The position numbers and the translations under genes were made by a program. DNA of 64,000 bases from Diploscapter coronatus (Eukaryota > Nematoda > Chromadorea > Rhabditida > Rhabditidae): positions 80,437,201-80,501,200 of the forward strand of contig OZ038422.1 in NCBI GenBank assembly GCA_964036155.1, in the 5' to 3' direction. Of the stretch, positions 47,956 to 58,797 are shown piece after piece (positions within the stretch are counted from its first letter, which is position 1; every line of letters starts with the position of its first letter). The notes under the pieces were generated by a model. The model saw only the letters and a list, made by a program, of their open reading frames with translations. It made no database searches and was not told the origin of the DNA.

Positions 47956-49673
47956 CGGTGCTGAGAGATGCCGATCAGCAAGGAGATGGAAAGAGGCAGG
48001 CAGATTTCTGAGTTGAGAACTAATGAATTAAACGATCCTGGAAGGGATCTGGATTGTCAGTAGAAGTTAATTTGGGTTGAAAAAGTGATGGTGCAAAAAT
48101 TGGTACAAGATTGATGGAAGGACAGGCTTCAATTGTATATTTTATTAGTTTTTCTCTTCATTTTTCGATAGTACAAAGTCGATACTTCGGGCAACATAGG
48201 AAATCATGGTTTGAATAAATTTAAGAGAAACGAGTCTTTGAATCGTGTTTCATTCGAAATTTTATCAGTGCATCATCGTTGAACCTATTGCATTTCAAAT
48301 TTCACAATAGCATTACAAAATCAGTCTAGTGTGTAAATGTCAATCTTTCTCAACTTTGATTTATGAGCTACACAATCTTACCACAAAAATCAGGTAAAAT
48401 CGAGTAAAATTAGCAGTAATACGGATTTCATCTTTGACTCTATCCATCTCCAAAACTCTAATAATAGTTTTTGCTCATGCTTTATCATCTCTGCCTGAGC
48501 ATAAGCTCGTTGTAACAGCCGTTAGCTGTGGAAAAGAAACGGAAAGATGAGAAATAGACCCGAATAACAGGAGATCCTAAGATGATAAAAACCAGAAAAT
48601 ATTACTGGAAAACAAGAGAAAAAGGAGCCGAAAAATGGGAGAGTTCACAATTTCAGGAAAACAGCATAATAGAGCATGACACGACGCTCCGAGTTGAAGC
48701 CTCAAACATGTGCGAATGAAAAAATTGCATGATCTAATGTCAAGAGACCCTTTCTTCAATGTTAAATGATGATGGACGCAAAAATGGCTGAAATTCTGTA
48801 ACATATTCAAAAAATCTGGTACCAATGTACATTTAGATTTTCATAATTACTGACATTCATGGAATAATGTTATGTCAAGATATGAATAAGTTCTGTGCAT
48901 ATGTCATATGAAATGACAACGAGAATTTTAGCGAAACACATTTCAATTGAGTCATTTTTAACTTCTTCTAAATTACATGAATTCGAGTTTGAAGTTTAGG
49001 CTGTCATCAAAAATTATGAATTGTATTGTACAATAGAAGTTTAATTCCAAAAATTTGATTAGACAAATTCTAGTGTTGTCAAGTGAAGTTGAAGATCATG
49101 TGTTTTCCTTAATATAAAGTTAGGTTAACGATGTTCCAAAGCAAGTTCAGATCCTTAATTTAAAATTAAAAAGCTCGCAAAATGCAAAATTTTGCAATTA
49201 TTTTTAAATCAATAATATTTTGTCTTATTTTTATATCAATATGTTGAGTTGCAGTGGATTGTTTCCTGGGTGTAATCAATTCTCGCTGCCATCAATTTGC
49301 TGCTAGCTCCTGAGACCTATTCTCTTTCTCTCCTTTCCCTCTTTTTCTCACACATTCACCAGTTTTTCGCTTTTTCAACGAACTTTCATTCGATTTAGTG
49401 TTTTTCGCCTGAAATATGTCCATGTTTATTTATATTCAGCGACATGCATACTACGGATAAGTTTATTCGTTTTTTCCATGTATTATTATAAATTAAGTCT
49501 TTCAAACTTGGATTTCTTATTTCTAAACATTTACTACTATCACTCCGCTGCTTTTCTTTACAATTCCATAAAATCTTGCATTATATTATTGTGATAGGCA
49601 TCTAACACTAAAATCGATAGTACTCCTTTCTCCCATTCAATTTTTCAATTGCAAACGTATCAATCATGGCAAA

Positions 49674-50004
49674 TACAGGGTGCGGAAAAATTATTGTCGC
49701 ACTTATTATCTGTTCCCAGATGCATAAAATTTGCTACCTATGGCTCCAAATATTTTTTTTTATAGAATCTTTAGATGCTAACGATCATAAACTCATAGGA
49801 AAATTCCTATAATTGTGAAGTATGAATTTTTTAAAAATATTTTTCTTAGTTTATAAAGAATATTTTCTAAAGAAATTTTAAACGTAATTATGTCACATAA
49901 TGCTAAAATCAATTTAGAACAATTATTCCAAATTATCTGAGCTTATAGTTCGCCAGTAATTAGCACGCGAAATAAGTGCCTCCATAGTTATTTCGCACCC
50001 TGTA
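49674..50004. mobile_element. TA-flanked MITE with CAGGGTGCG ends
   Basis: 331 bp. Left end TACAGGGTGCGGAAAAATTA and right end, reversed, TACAGGGTGCGAAATAACTA; the arms continue to about 38 bp (both reach GCACTTATT). TA flanks both ends, as for Tc1/mariner-derived elements. No ORF. It ends 79 bp before the sideroflexin start codon, inside its likely promoter. Confidence 0.8.
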
Positions 50005-50040
50005 GAGCCTCGTTTGATCAATAGTAAATTAGCGTTTATT

Positions 50041-50082
50041 TTTTCTCTAGAAAGTGAAAGCATTTCCGATTCTTAGAGGATC
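50041..50082 (+). promoter_or_regulatory. Trans-splice-type acceptor and 5' leader of sideroflexin
   Basis: ttttctctag at 50041-50050 followed by a 32-nt leader to the ATG at 50083. This is a typical nematode spliced-leader acceptor arrangement; no upstream exon is needed. Confidence 0.45.
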
Positions 50083-52056
50083 ATGGGAAGCGAATCGACA
50101 CTTTGCGGCTTCCCCAAATATCCCCCGTTCGAGTTCGGCAAGCCTCGATTTCCCCAGGACACGTTCCTCGGTCGCTACCTACACTATTTGGATGTCGTCG
50201 ATCCATCCACTCTATTCACTTCTGATGTAAGAAATTGATTGGAATTTCGAAGCAAATCATTTTTCGCCCTCTTTCTGACCATAGCTCCCCTGACCCGATG
50301 ATGAAGTAATGAAATATATAGTTCGGTTTGACGATTCTTCGAGTCGAAATTCTATTTTCAAAAGTCCAATATTCGAAATCCGAACAAAACGTATCTAAAA
50401 CTGGAGTGATGATAGCCCATGCAGCTAAAAACAAATCAAAGTCAACATCGATGCTCGTATATTGTCAATAGCTGATTATTTGAGACAAAATAAATGATGT
50501 AAAAATTCGAGCACGTCAAGTGTGCATTGCGTATTTACAAATAGTTGTCACGTTTATTCTCATTGAATCGATGAATTTTCGTCTATTCATTTGAAAACTA
50601 CGTGCCTAATTAGCATGCATAAAACTTTCGCCCCCTTTATTTTGTCTCAAGTAATCAGCCATTGACAGTATCTCGGATACAAATTCTAATCAACACTGGA
50701 TCATAATATATCTGAATTATAGCTAAAAAGGAATAAAATTGTCTATAAATGAATATTCTTTAAGAAGAAGCTCGAAGAATCGATGGTTTTGCTGAAACGA
50801 TATAAAAGTGGTGAGAAGAATGTGGCAACTGACGAGCAACTATGGAAGGCACAGAAAGTCACACAAGCTATTCTGCATCCTGACACTGGAGAGAAGATCC
50901 TTCCGCCATTCCGGATGTCGGGCTACGTTCCGTTCGGGTGGATCACGGTATGAAAAGCGAGTCGTTCCGACATTTCAATGAGAAATAATTAGGTGACTGG
51001 TATGTGCTTGCCCAACCCTTCTTGGCCCACGTTGTTATTCTGGCAGTGGATCAACCAATCTCACAACGCACTCGTCAACTACGCAAATCGAAATGCGACA
51101 CAGGTCTTCTGAAAGTCTGAAAGGAATTTTAAATTGGGCTTCAGCCCCAACCTCTATCGAAGTACGTGTTCGCCTATGGTACTGCCGTGACATCAGCGTG
51201 CAGTGTCGCGGCAGGACTCACCTACCTTATCAAGAAGTCGTCCAGTCTACCTCCAACGACAAGACTCATCATACAGGTATGGAAATGAGATATTAGTTTA
51301 AAAGTCAAAGCTAAAATAAACAAATCGGCTGCAGAGGAATTTCTTTTCCTTTTTCGGTTCAGATCGTTGTTCACAGTTCATTTGAAGAAATTTAGTTCAT
51401 CTTGAATTGGGAATTTTATACATAAAGTTCTTTTTTATTGAAGTCTGTAAGAATAGATTTTTCTTCATAACTGGATTGTCCTTGAAGATAAGATGCCAAC
51501 ATTTCAGAGATTCGTGCCTCTACCAGCCACATCAATGGCTTCGTCCCTAAATGTACTGAGCATGCGATTCGCCGAACTGCAGACTGGCATCGCGGTCTAC
51601 GAGAAGGGTGGTAATACTGTCGGAATTTCGAAGGAAGCCGCCAAGAGAGTAGAACAATTTTAAATCCACTATCGTTAGCATAGAATTCTAGGCTGTTACA
51701 GACACGACGTTAGTCCGAGCCTTCCTGCCTATACCAATTCTTTTGGCGCCACCCTGCATAATGCCTTTTGTGGAGAAGTAGATCAATAAAATTTGTCTCG
51801 TGGCAGAAATATATTCAGACTGAAATGGGTACAAAAATCCGGAGTGAGGCATTTGTTCGCCAACGCGGTGGTCTGCACGATATCATTCGCGATCTCCCTG
51901 CCAATCGCCCTAGCGTTATTCCCTTCAGAATGCGAGGTCAGCAAATTTCGGTCTTCAGGGAAAATCTCAAAATTTCAGATAGCGGTAGCAGACCTCGAAC
52001 CAGAACTACGGTCAAAAACAACGCAAACTCACCTCTACTACAATAAGGGTCTATAG
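50083..52056 (+). CDS. Sideroflexin (mitochondrial inner-membrane carrier), 330 aa
   Basis: Exons 50083-50226, 50765-50947, 50993-51103, 51145-51276, 51508-51648, 51692-51777, 51819-51936 and 51979-52056 total 993 nt in phase. Family signatures are [20 protein letters not shown] near the N-terminus, [19 protein letters not shown], the highly conserved [19 protein letters not shown], several hydrophobic segments in the C-terminal two thirds (including [14 protein letters not shown] and [19 protein letters not shown]), and the family ending YYNKGL. Length matches the usual 320-330 aa. Known members sit in the mitochondrial inner membrane; human SFXN1 carries serine for one-carbon metabolism. 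Which paralogue this is cannot be told here. Intron 1 (50227-50764) contains an inverted-repeat element. An AATAAA lies 50 nt after the stop. Confidence 0.95.
50460..50671. mobile_element. MITE-like inverted-repeat element, copy 2
   Basis: About 212 bp inside intron 1 of the sideroflexin gene, same family as 1145-1353. The ends pair as TATTGTCAATAGCTGATTAT and, reversed, TACTGTCAATGGCTGATTAC, and the arms go on through TTGAGACAAAATAAA. Arms are more alike here than in copy 1. No coding potential. Confidence 0.85.
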
Positions 52057-52105
52057 TCGTTCAAATTCGTTAATAATCCTATGCCTTAATTAATCAATCT
52101 TTAAA

Positions 52106-52111
52106 AATAAA
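52106..52111 (+). terminator. AATAAA poly(A) signal of sideroflexin
   Basis: Canonical hexamer 50 nt downstream of the TAG at 52056. Confidence 0.6.
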
Positions 52112-55100
52112 ATGGTTTACATTAAATTTATCTGCGCTCTTAGAAAAATGGTTGTCGACATGGCGTGTAAAATTACATAAAGCCAGTGACGGATCTCTCC
52201 GTATTATCTTTGTTTTGAAAACTTGGAATAACACGCAAACCAAAGTATGCAACATGAAGTTCGTATCAATAACTTTTCGATTTAGTGAAATTTTATTTTT
52301 CTCCTAATTTTCTCTGAGGATCAATTTATAAAAAATGTGGCCAACCTAGGTTTATGACTCTGCAAAAGTTATCTTGGTCCAGGTAGAGTGTGGAACGATC
52401 TGGGATGTATTATTCAGACCAGGTTCAGTCGATTCCTGGTCTCTTTCTCGTCAGAGGCATATCTGATATAAGTCAAGATTGGTTCAAGATCGCCGGTTTC
52501 GAATTTATTGGAAGTTTGAGCCAAAATTAAGCCCTACCCTTGATCGCCGTCTTGTCCTCAAAACTTTCTATCCGACACCCATTTATTCCCAATCTCTTTC
52601 CTTGTCTCACTTTATGTTTCACATATGTTTATCGATATTCCATTCTTTAACCCGTAGGATATCCTATTTCTTCAAGGATAAAAATTTTTCATTTTGAACA
52701 TTTTCAATAAAGTTACAGTAAACATCTTAACATAAATTTAAAAAAAAATCTTTTTTAAAATTATTTTTAAGGTGACCACGCAAAATTTTAATCGAATTAG
52801 TGCGTCGAAAGTGACTATTAGTAATTGTTACTAATATACGTCTTCTATCTTCTACTGTACGGAATGGAGATAATCATTTCCTTCTCGCTTCAAGGCATAA
52901 GATTCACAAAGCATTTTGAATGTTGCCACTAATTCAAATTAAAAATTTGGTCTGGGGATTTAATCTATTTGAGAAAATAAGGACGGAGAATGAAGTGAAG
53001 AAGAAGTAATCCCAATTGGGAATTTGAAGAGGAAAAATCAATATTTACGGTTGTCACCAAAAACTTTACTGTTGCTCTGTCTCAAAGTCAGTTTCGTGAC
53101 ATTTCCTTTTATTTTGTACTCGATCGTTCCTTTTTGAAAATAAAAATTGCAACTTTCACGTTAGCTGTTTGCGGAGCTATAATCGTAGGTTTTGTCGCCC
53201 CATTGTTTGATCTAAACTTATTGAATACGAAAATTCATAGCTTGAAGTAGATTTGATAACCAAAATTTTACGAGATTTACTTTACGAGTTTGAAGTGTGA
53301 AAAAATTAAAACAGACCTGATTGTTGATATCGATAGTAAGAATTATTTGCCTAATTATCATAATACCGAAGAAGGGCTATTCGGAAATAACAATTCATCA
53401 TCTAAGGCTAATTGTGGATGTTGATATGTTAGAATATTTTATTCTAGTTGCCCAGAAGAAGTCGCATTTGTTTTAATTCGGAAGATCGAGAAAGTATCCT
53501 GCTCAGTTTGGGTGTATGCCATTGCGCATAAAAAGTATTTGTGCGCAATGGCCGTTCCCCCTCAGTTTCATATCAATTTATATTCAGAATTCCTCATTTC
53601 TGTCCGATTTTTTTTTCCAAATTCGGACTTCCAATATCATCCAATTTAATCCACAGATTAGCGCTGATCTTATGGTTTTCCCCCATTAAGGCTGCCCTCT
53701 TCTGCCGATAATCTTAATTTCCTTCCTGCATGAAACTGCCCATGGAAGACTTCGATTGAATAGCCCATCTTCATCAGCTAAAACCTGAAAGAAAGACCGA
53801 AGATTCTCATTCTGTAAACGTGATATATCTTCATTGAAGGAACAAATTCTGATTCAAATATTAGTCAATCAATACTAACTAAATTAAACAAGTGATATTA
53901 ATACTCAGCAGTTATCATAAAGTCATTTTGTTCACAAATTTTATTCAATAGTATTTTCTCATTCAATTTCTTTAAAGTGTTTAAAAATCGCACTTTTGAT
54001 TTGCACTTCATTCACGCATTATCACGCATCTACTTTATCCGCATTTAGATTTAGCCGCGAAAGAGGACAAATGCGCATATTTACTTCGAATGAAGAGTGA
54101 AATTAGGGGATTAATAATGGCAGCAGAAGAAGCAGGTGCGGACGAGTGATTATTTTCGGATTTCGACATTCTAATTCGTACGTAAGATTCTATAATGCGA
54201 TTATCTTTTTCTTCCCCAAGATGAAACATGTTGCAGATAATTTCATTTTTTTCAGATGGTTCTTTATGCCATTTTCAATGATTTAACTTTTATTTATCCT
54301 ACATCTACTCTTTAGTAATTCTCATGAATGTGTTTATCTGTGTATGTTTCCAACGCTATAACTTCAAAGGGAGTAAGAAAAAGTATGATAATCTATATAT
54401 GGTTGGATGCAGAATTTTCCGGAGGTGTGCAACGTAAAAAACCCGATCGATTTTGGTCCAAGAAATGGGTACTTTTACCCAAAAAACCATTTTCTTACTT
54501 AACGAAGATGTGAAAAAGAGAGGAAGAAGGGAGAAAGAGTGAATGGGTAGATAGAGTGATGGTTCGTCTACAAATTGTGGTGAGTGTTCATAACTGATTG
54601 AGTATGATAATGCAATCCCATAGTTCAAAACCTTTTTGGAAAAATTATCCACTGAAACTTTAACGATAAAGTTCCGTCTTTTTGATGAGAAAATAACCAA
54701 AAAGTGGTGGAAAAAGATAATCAAGCACAGAAAATCTGAACCTGAAGCTTATTTCCATTTTTAGATCATACAATTGTGGGTATTTACATATGAACAGTGT
54801 GATAACTTGCATATCGGTCGTACTGATTTTAGCAGTTACACAGAGTCAATTGGTAGTAACCAATTGACATATACTATCTCTAGTAAGATATGGCTAGAGG
54901 GTATATATACCAGCGGTTTGCAGCGGAACGGGAATTCTCATTCTTCCCAGCAGGACAGTCTACGAAGGTACACTCAACCTGCAACTACCCGTTGCTGCTC
55001 CCGGACCGGTCCTGGACAATTCTCCTACTCTCCCGCGCTCCTCTCTTAACCTCTCTCCCAATCCCTCGTTTACCAGCATCTCTGCTAATAAACAACTAAC

Positions 55101-55940
55101 CCGAGATTGTTTGTAATTGATTGCGATACACAATTGAACGTATACAAAAAACAGAACACGTCTGCTATTTTTACAAAAATTGATTGTCAAATGACTAAGA
55201 CTGATAAAATATGGTAAAGCAGGATAACCGAGTACGAAATGAACTCGATTTACGTGATATCAGCTACGTATGCCACTTTAGCCCTTCCTTCTCGTTCCTA
55301 AAGCTAAATCTTTAATCAAAATCGCATTGATGCGAAGAAAGAAAGCCAGGCATCAAAGGCTAATGTGGGCGGCGTCAACGTCCTTGGGTATATATTTAAT
55401 CCTAAAGTGGAGTTTATTCATTACCTTTTCTTATATCTTTCCATTATTCGTATATATTTTGAATAAACAAAGCTGGGATGTAGTTTATTATCAAATAGTA
55501 GCGAGCACAGCTTCGTTTTCGAAGATTTTAAAATCCAAGACTTCGAACATGTCTTCATTGTTAATTTTTTAAAATTTGCCTTCTCACACATCTGCTATCA
55601 GAAACTTCAGCACGCAAAAATAAGGGTTAATTACAAAAGCTTCGAATCTAAATGCCTGTTGGGAAAGAAATCATACGACCAAAATGCCTGTTAAAATTAC
55701 TAATGCGAATGACGCCCACTTTTTAGATATCCACAAAGTTTAAAATAAATCTCTAAAAGTGGGATCTCGCAACAAGCCTATCTAAATTAGATGTTACACA
55801 AGAAAAGTGGCCAGTTGTGCGATGCACTAAAACTATTATTATTAATTTAATATTTGATTAATTTATCCTTTTAATTGTTTTCCGCCAGAAAAGATTTGGC
55901 GCATCTGCCTCCTGACAGGTTCTGCTTCCTCTCCTCTCTC
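52112..55940. other. Intergenic region, 3.8 kb
   Basis: No gene I can support. Small structures are a hairpin at 53518-53552 (stem GCCATTGCGCA), a 24-bp palindrome at 54845-54868 and a TATA-like run at 54902-54909 in front of a GC-richer pyrimidine-rich stretch to about 55,090. The ORFs at 54774-55049 and 55327-55572 lack splice context or recognisable composition. Confidence 0.5.
54845..54909 (+). promoter_or_regulatory. Inverted-CCAAT palindrome plus TATA-like run
   Basis: GTCAATTGGT-AGTA-ACCAATTGAC (54845-54868) is a perfect 10-bp inverted repeat carrying CCAAT on both strands, 33 bp before TATATATA (54902-54909). A GC-richer pyrimidine tract follows. Looks like a core promoter, but no transcript can be assigned. 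Confidence 0.3.
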
Positions 55941-55966
55941 TCTCTCTATTCCAATCATATAAAAGG
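55925..55966 (+). promoter_or_regulatory. CT-repeat, CCAAT and TATAAAAGG cluster, likely lectin promoter
   Basis: A CT microsatellite is followed by CCAAT (55951-55955) and TATAAAAGG (55958-55966), oriented toward the lectin gene that starts at 56332. Pyrimidine-rich sequence follows. The distance to the ATG (about 370 bp) is long, so an unseen 5' UTR or intron would be needed. Confidence 0.4.
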
Positions 55967-56331
55967 AAGAGATGAGCAGGTAGCGGGGCTTCTTCTTTTT
56001 CTTCTTCTCACGTACTGTTCTGATACTTCTCTAATACGATCCTTCGATTCTATTTGGTTCCTCGATTTGACTCTGCCTTTCTACTGTTCTTTTTTGGTAT
56101 TGTCCGAATACCGAATCAATTGAATAATTCAACTCTTTACATCCGAACTAAATCTCAACTAACACCCGCGGTTGAAAGCAAAAGGGCAAGAGCTAGCATG
56201 CTTATCATGCCAGTCTTAGTGAACATCTTTAGATCGTTCATTTTCATGTATCTTGATATCTCCATAGGAAAATTACAAATTGTCAAAAATTCGAAGAATA
56301 AATCATCGACTTTAGGCCACTTGTCAACAGA

Positions 56332-58456
56332 ATGATGAGTTTCGCAATTTTTCTGCTATTCCTCAAATGGTCAAATGCCTGTATACCAACGCCGGATATG
56401 GACCTACCTTCTGTGCCAACCACTACCGAAACAGGTAAATTATCACTGCGTATTAAATGAATTTGTTACTTTTGAAAAGGTCAGCTATACATGGCTTTTT
56501 CCAAAATTTGTCTCTTCACAATGAATGTGGAGTGGGCTTATAATTCAATCTGGTCTAAGTTTTTTAACAAATTGGCCATCGCATTGTTTTGTAAAATCTC
56601 ATAATCGTCGGTTCAAACTATCGACATTAAAGTCGAAAGTAAAACATGAAATTGCGCAAGCTCAACAATAGATATAGATACGACGGTGTCCACTCCTTCG
56701 ATAACGACGACCTGCACGATACCTGGTTGTACTTCATCAACACCGACTACAACGACCACATCGACACCTACAACCACGTCTACGTCCACATCAACGTCCA
56801 CAACAACAACGACAACAACAACAACTACTACAACCGATCCCTGTTTCGCAAATTCAGCTCCATTAGCTGAATGTGGTAAGTCTTAACAATTTTCCAAGCC
56901 AACCATTTTATTAGCAATTCAAGAGGAAATCTATTGTCCGAGTTCATAAATTTCATGGATCTTTTTTTCGAAGGAATCATTATTTTCTGGAAAAAAAACT
57001 ACTGTATATGTTCCGAGAGCATATTCATTCATTAAATTCATACATCTAATTTATAATAATAGTGTATGAATTACAAAGAAAGCGTTACCACTTCTTTTTA
57101 ACCGAGCCTAACTATCGGCATCAAATTTACATGGATAAACGACCAAAGCGTTTTTGAAAAAATAGCATCATCTTACTCTTCCTCGATAATAATTCATTAT
57201 GATTAGAGAGTAAAGGAAAATGTCCTCTTCTTCAAGCAAAAAACGTTTTTCAAATCCAAATTCAACAATTTCAGATGCACAATGTCCTCCTCCCTGGGAA
57301 TTTGTTGACGGCAAATGCTATCAGGTGATCGTCGAATATCATTTTCGTTTTAATTTTGTTTTGTGAATAGCAAGGATTTTACAGTATTTTGCTACTGAGG
57401 AGAATTGGAGTACAGCAGATGCGAACTGCAGGGCATTATGCTTCCCAGGAACTTGCCATCTGCCAAGGCTTTACAGCCGACAGCAAGGCATGGACTTAGA
57501 GGATTATGGTAAGGAATTTCATGAGAATTTATTAATGTATAAATTAGTTTGGAACACTCGATTTCTAAATTGCGTGTTTTTTCATTTTGCGGTATTAATA
57601 CTACTCACAAAGGAAGCTAATGGTTAGAGAGGCCAAATCAGTTTTCAACATTGATTTTAACGTTTAAATTTGGTATCAGTCTGATCATTGAAGTCATGCT
57701 GATCTCAAAACTTCTTAGGTCTCCGAAAACGATCTATCCTAAGTAAAGCTATGATCATCTTTGTAAAGCGAACCTTTCCTGCTGTAGCCTTTCCGAATTT
57801 TTCGGACAATAAACTCACAATCGGCCTACTATTTATTAAAAGATGTAATTTAACGTAAAACTCATCCAAATTATGTCCAAACTGACCAAAATTTCTTACT
57901 AGCTAAAGCTTATCAAATTTAAACAGGATAATTAAAATCATCTACTGATTTTCTTTTTTTCAGTGTTATCGTATAACCCCCCTATCTCCCGAATTTGGAT
58001 TGATGTACGCAAAAGCATCTCAGATGATCCTACTGTAAGTCATCATTCTACTTGTAGACAATTTTGGAAAGTAGAACGATAGAAACATATACGAACATAG
58101 TAAAGAGTTAGGGAAGAGGAGGGTAGGCTAGAGCATCTTTTACCATATTATTTCGTATGTTCCTGTGATTTATCGTTCTATATTTCTAGGTTGCCTACTA
58201 TGATTAGTTCAAGGATATATGTTTTCATACTCTTCATCGTTCTGTATTTTTATCTATAAAAATTTAGAGTATACAAAACAGTGATGGCCAGGGATATACG
58301 CCTATGTGTACCTTTTGGAATACTGCCAGCGGGTAAGTAAAAAGTTTTTCTGTAACCATGGTCTTAATTGGATAATTGAATCAAAAAATCTATAGCAAGA
58401 GTACCCTCGACTCTTTTAGAGATCTGGATTGGAACAGTGGGCATGGCTCGTGCTGA
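56332..58456 (+). CDS. Secreted C-type lectin-like protein, truncated, 225 aa
   Basis: Exons 56332-56434, 56672-56875, 57275-57324, 57385-57508, 57964-58034, 58268-58332 and 58396-58456 total 678 nt. A signal peptide (MMSFAIFLLFLKWSNA, cut before CIPTPD) leads to a ~70-residue Thr/Ser mucin-like linker, then a C-type lectin domain: CPPPWEFVDGKCYQYFA, ENWSTADANCRALCFPGTCH, SRIWIDVRK in place of the usual W-I-G-L, PMCTFWNTASGKSTLDSF and LDWNSGHG. The frame then hits TGA at 58454-58456, inside an 85-bp hairpin element. Normal domains continue with a GEDCGSL and DADC segment, and those exons survive downstream (58798, 59129). The present product lacks the last cysteines and is probably unstable or a recent pseudogene. 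Nematode secreted lectins often act in gut or immunity (family knowledge). Confidence 0.75.
58072..58180. repeat. Foldback repeat in lectin intron 5
   Basis: 109 bp with inverted arms: left TAGAACGATAGAAACATATA, and the reverse of the right end begins TAGAACGATAAATCACAGG; both continue to GAACATA or near it. Lies wholly within intron 58035-58267. A short MITE or hairpin; no coding capacity. Confidence 0.6.
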
Positions 58457-58534
58457 AGCCGCGAATGTTAAGGCTTGGTCGCGATTCTCGTATGGCGATC
58501 GCGACGAATCTCGAACATTCGCGCGCATCAGCAC
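58450..58534. mobile_element. 85-bp hairpin element at the broken lectin exon end
   Basis: A near-complete foldback. Outer arms GTGCTGAAGCCGCGAATGTT and, reversed, GTGCTGATGCGCGCGAATGTT; inner arms TTGGTCGCGATT against the reverse of ATCGCGACGAA. It begins five bases after GGGCATG, where the coding match to the lectin family ends, and supplies the premature stop. Markedly more GC-rich than its flanks, so it probably came from elsewhere. Confidence 0.7.
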
Positions 58535-58797
58535 AATTCATGATCACTACATAAATCCAGACCTCGAATACATATCAAAAGAATAAGATATAATGAATTG
58601 TTGAATTTTCAACTAGTGGATAATTATTATTTATATTTAGGGAGCCGAGTAAGTAATTTAGTCAAATTGCAACGGAAGAAGAATTAGATTTTCAAAAATG
58701 CACGAATATCGCAATATCAAATCTACATATTTTATAGTAGTGCGTTTATGAAAATCAGTTCTTCAATTTCCCGATGCGCTTTACTAAATTCCTTCAG

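Larger units (their letters stand above)
47956..50082. promoter_or_regulatory. Shared upstream region of two divergent genes
   Basis: About 2.1 kb lies between the candidate first exon of the giant copine (minus) and the sideroflexin start (plus). It must hold both promoters if the 5' model is right. Part of it is the inverted-repeat element at 49674-50004; the rest is AT-rich with no clear TATA box. Confidence 0.4.

Noticed and set aside
52417..52441. Small palindrome GACCAGG/CCTGGTC
   Set aside because: A seven-base stem is expected by chance at this scale and nothing else supports a function.
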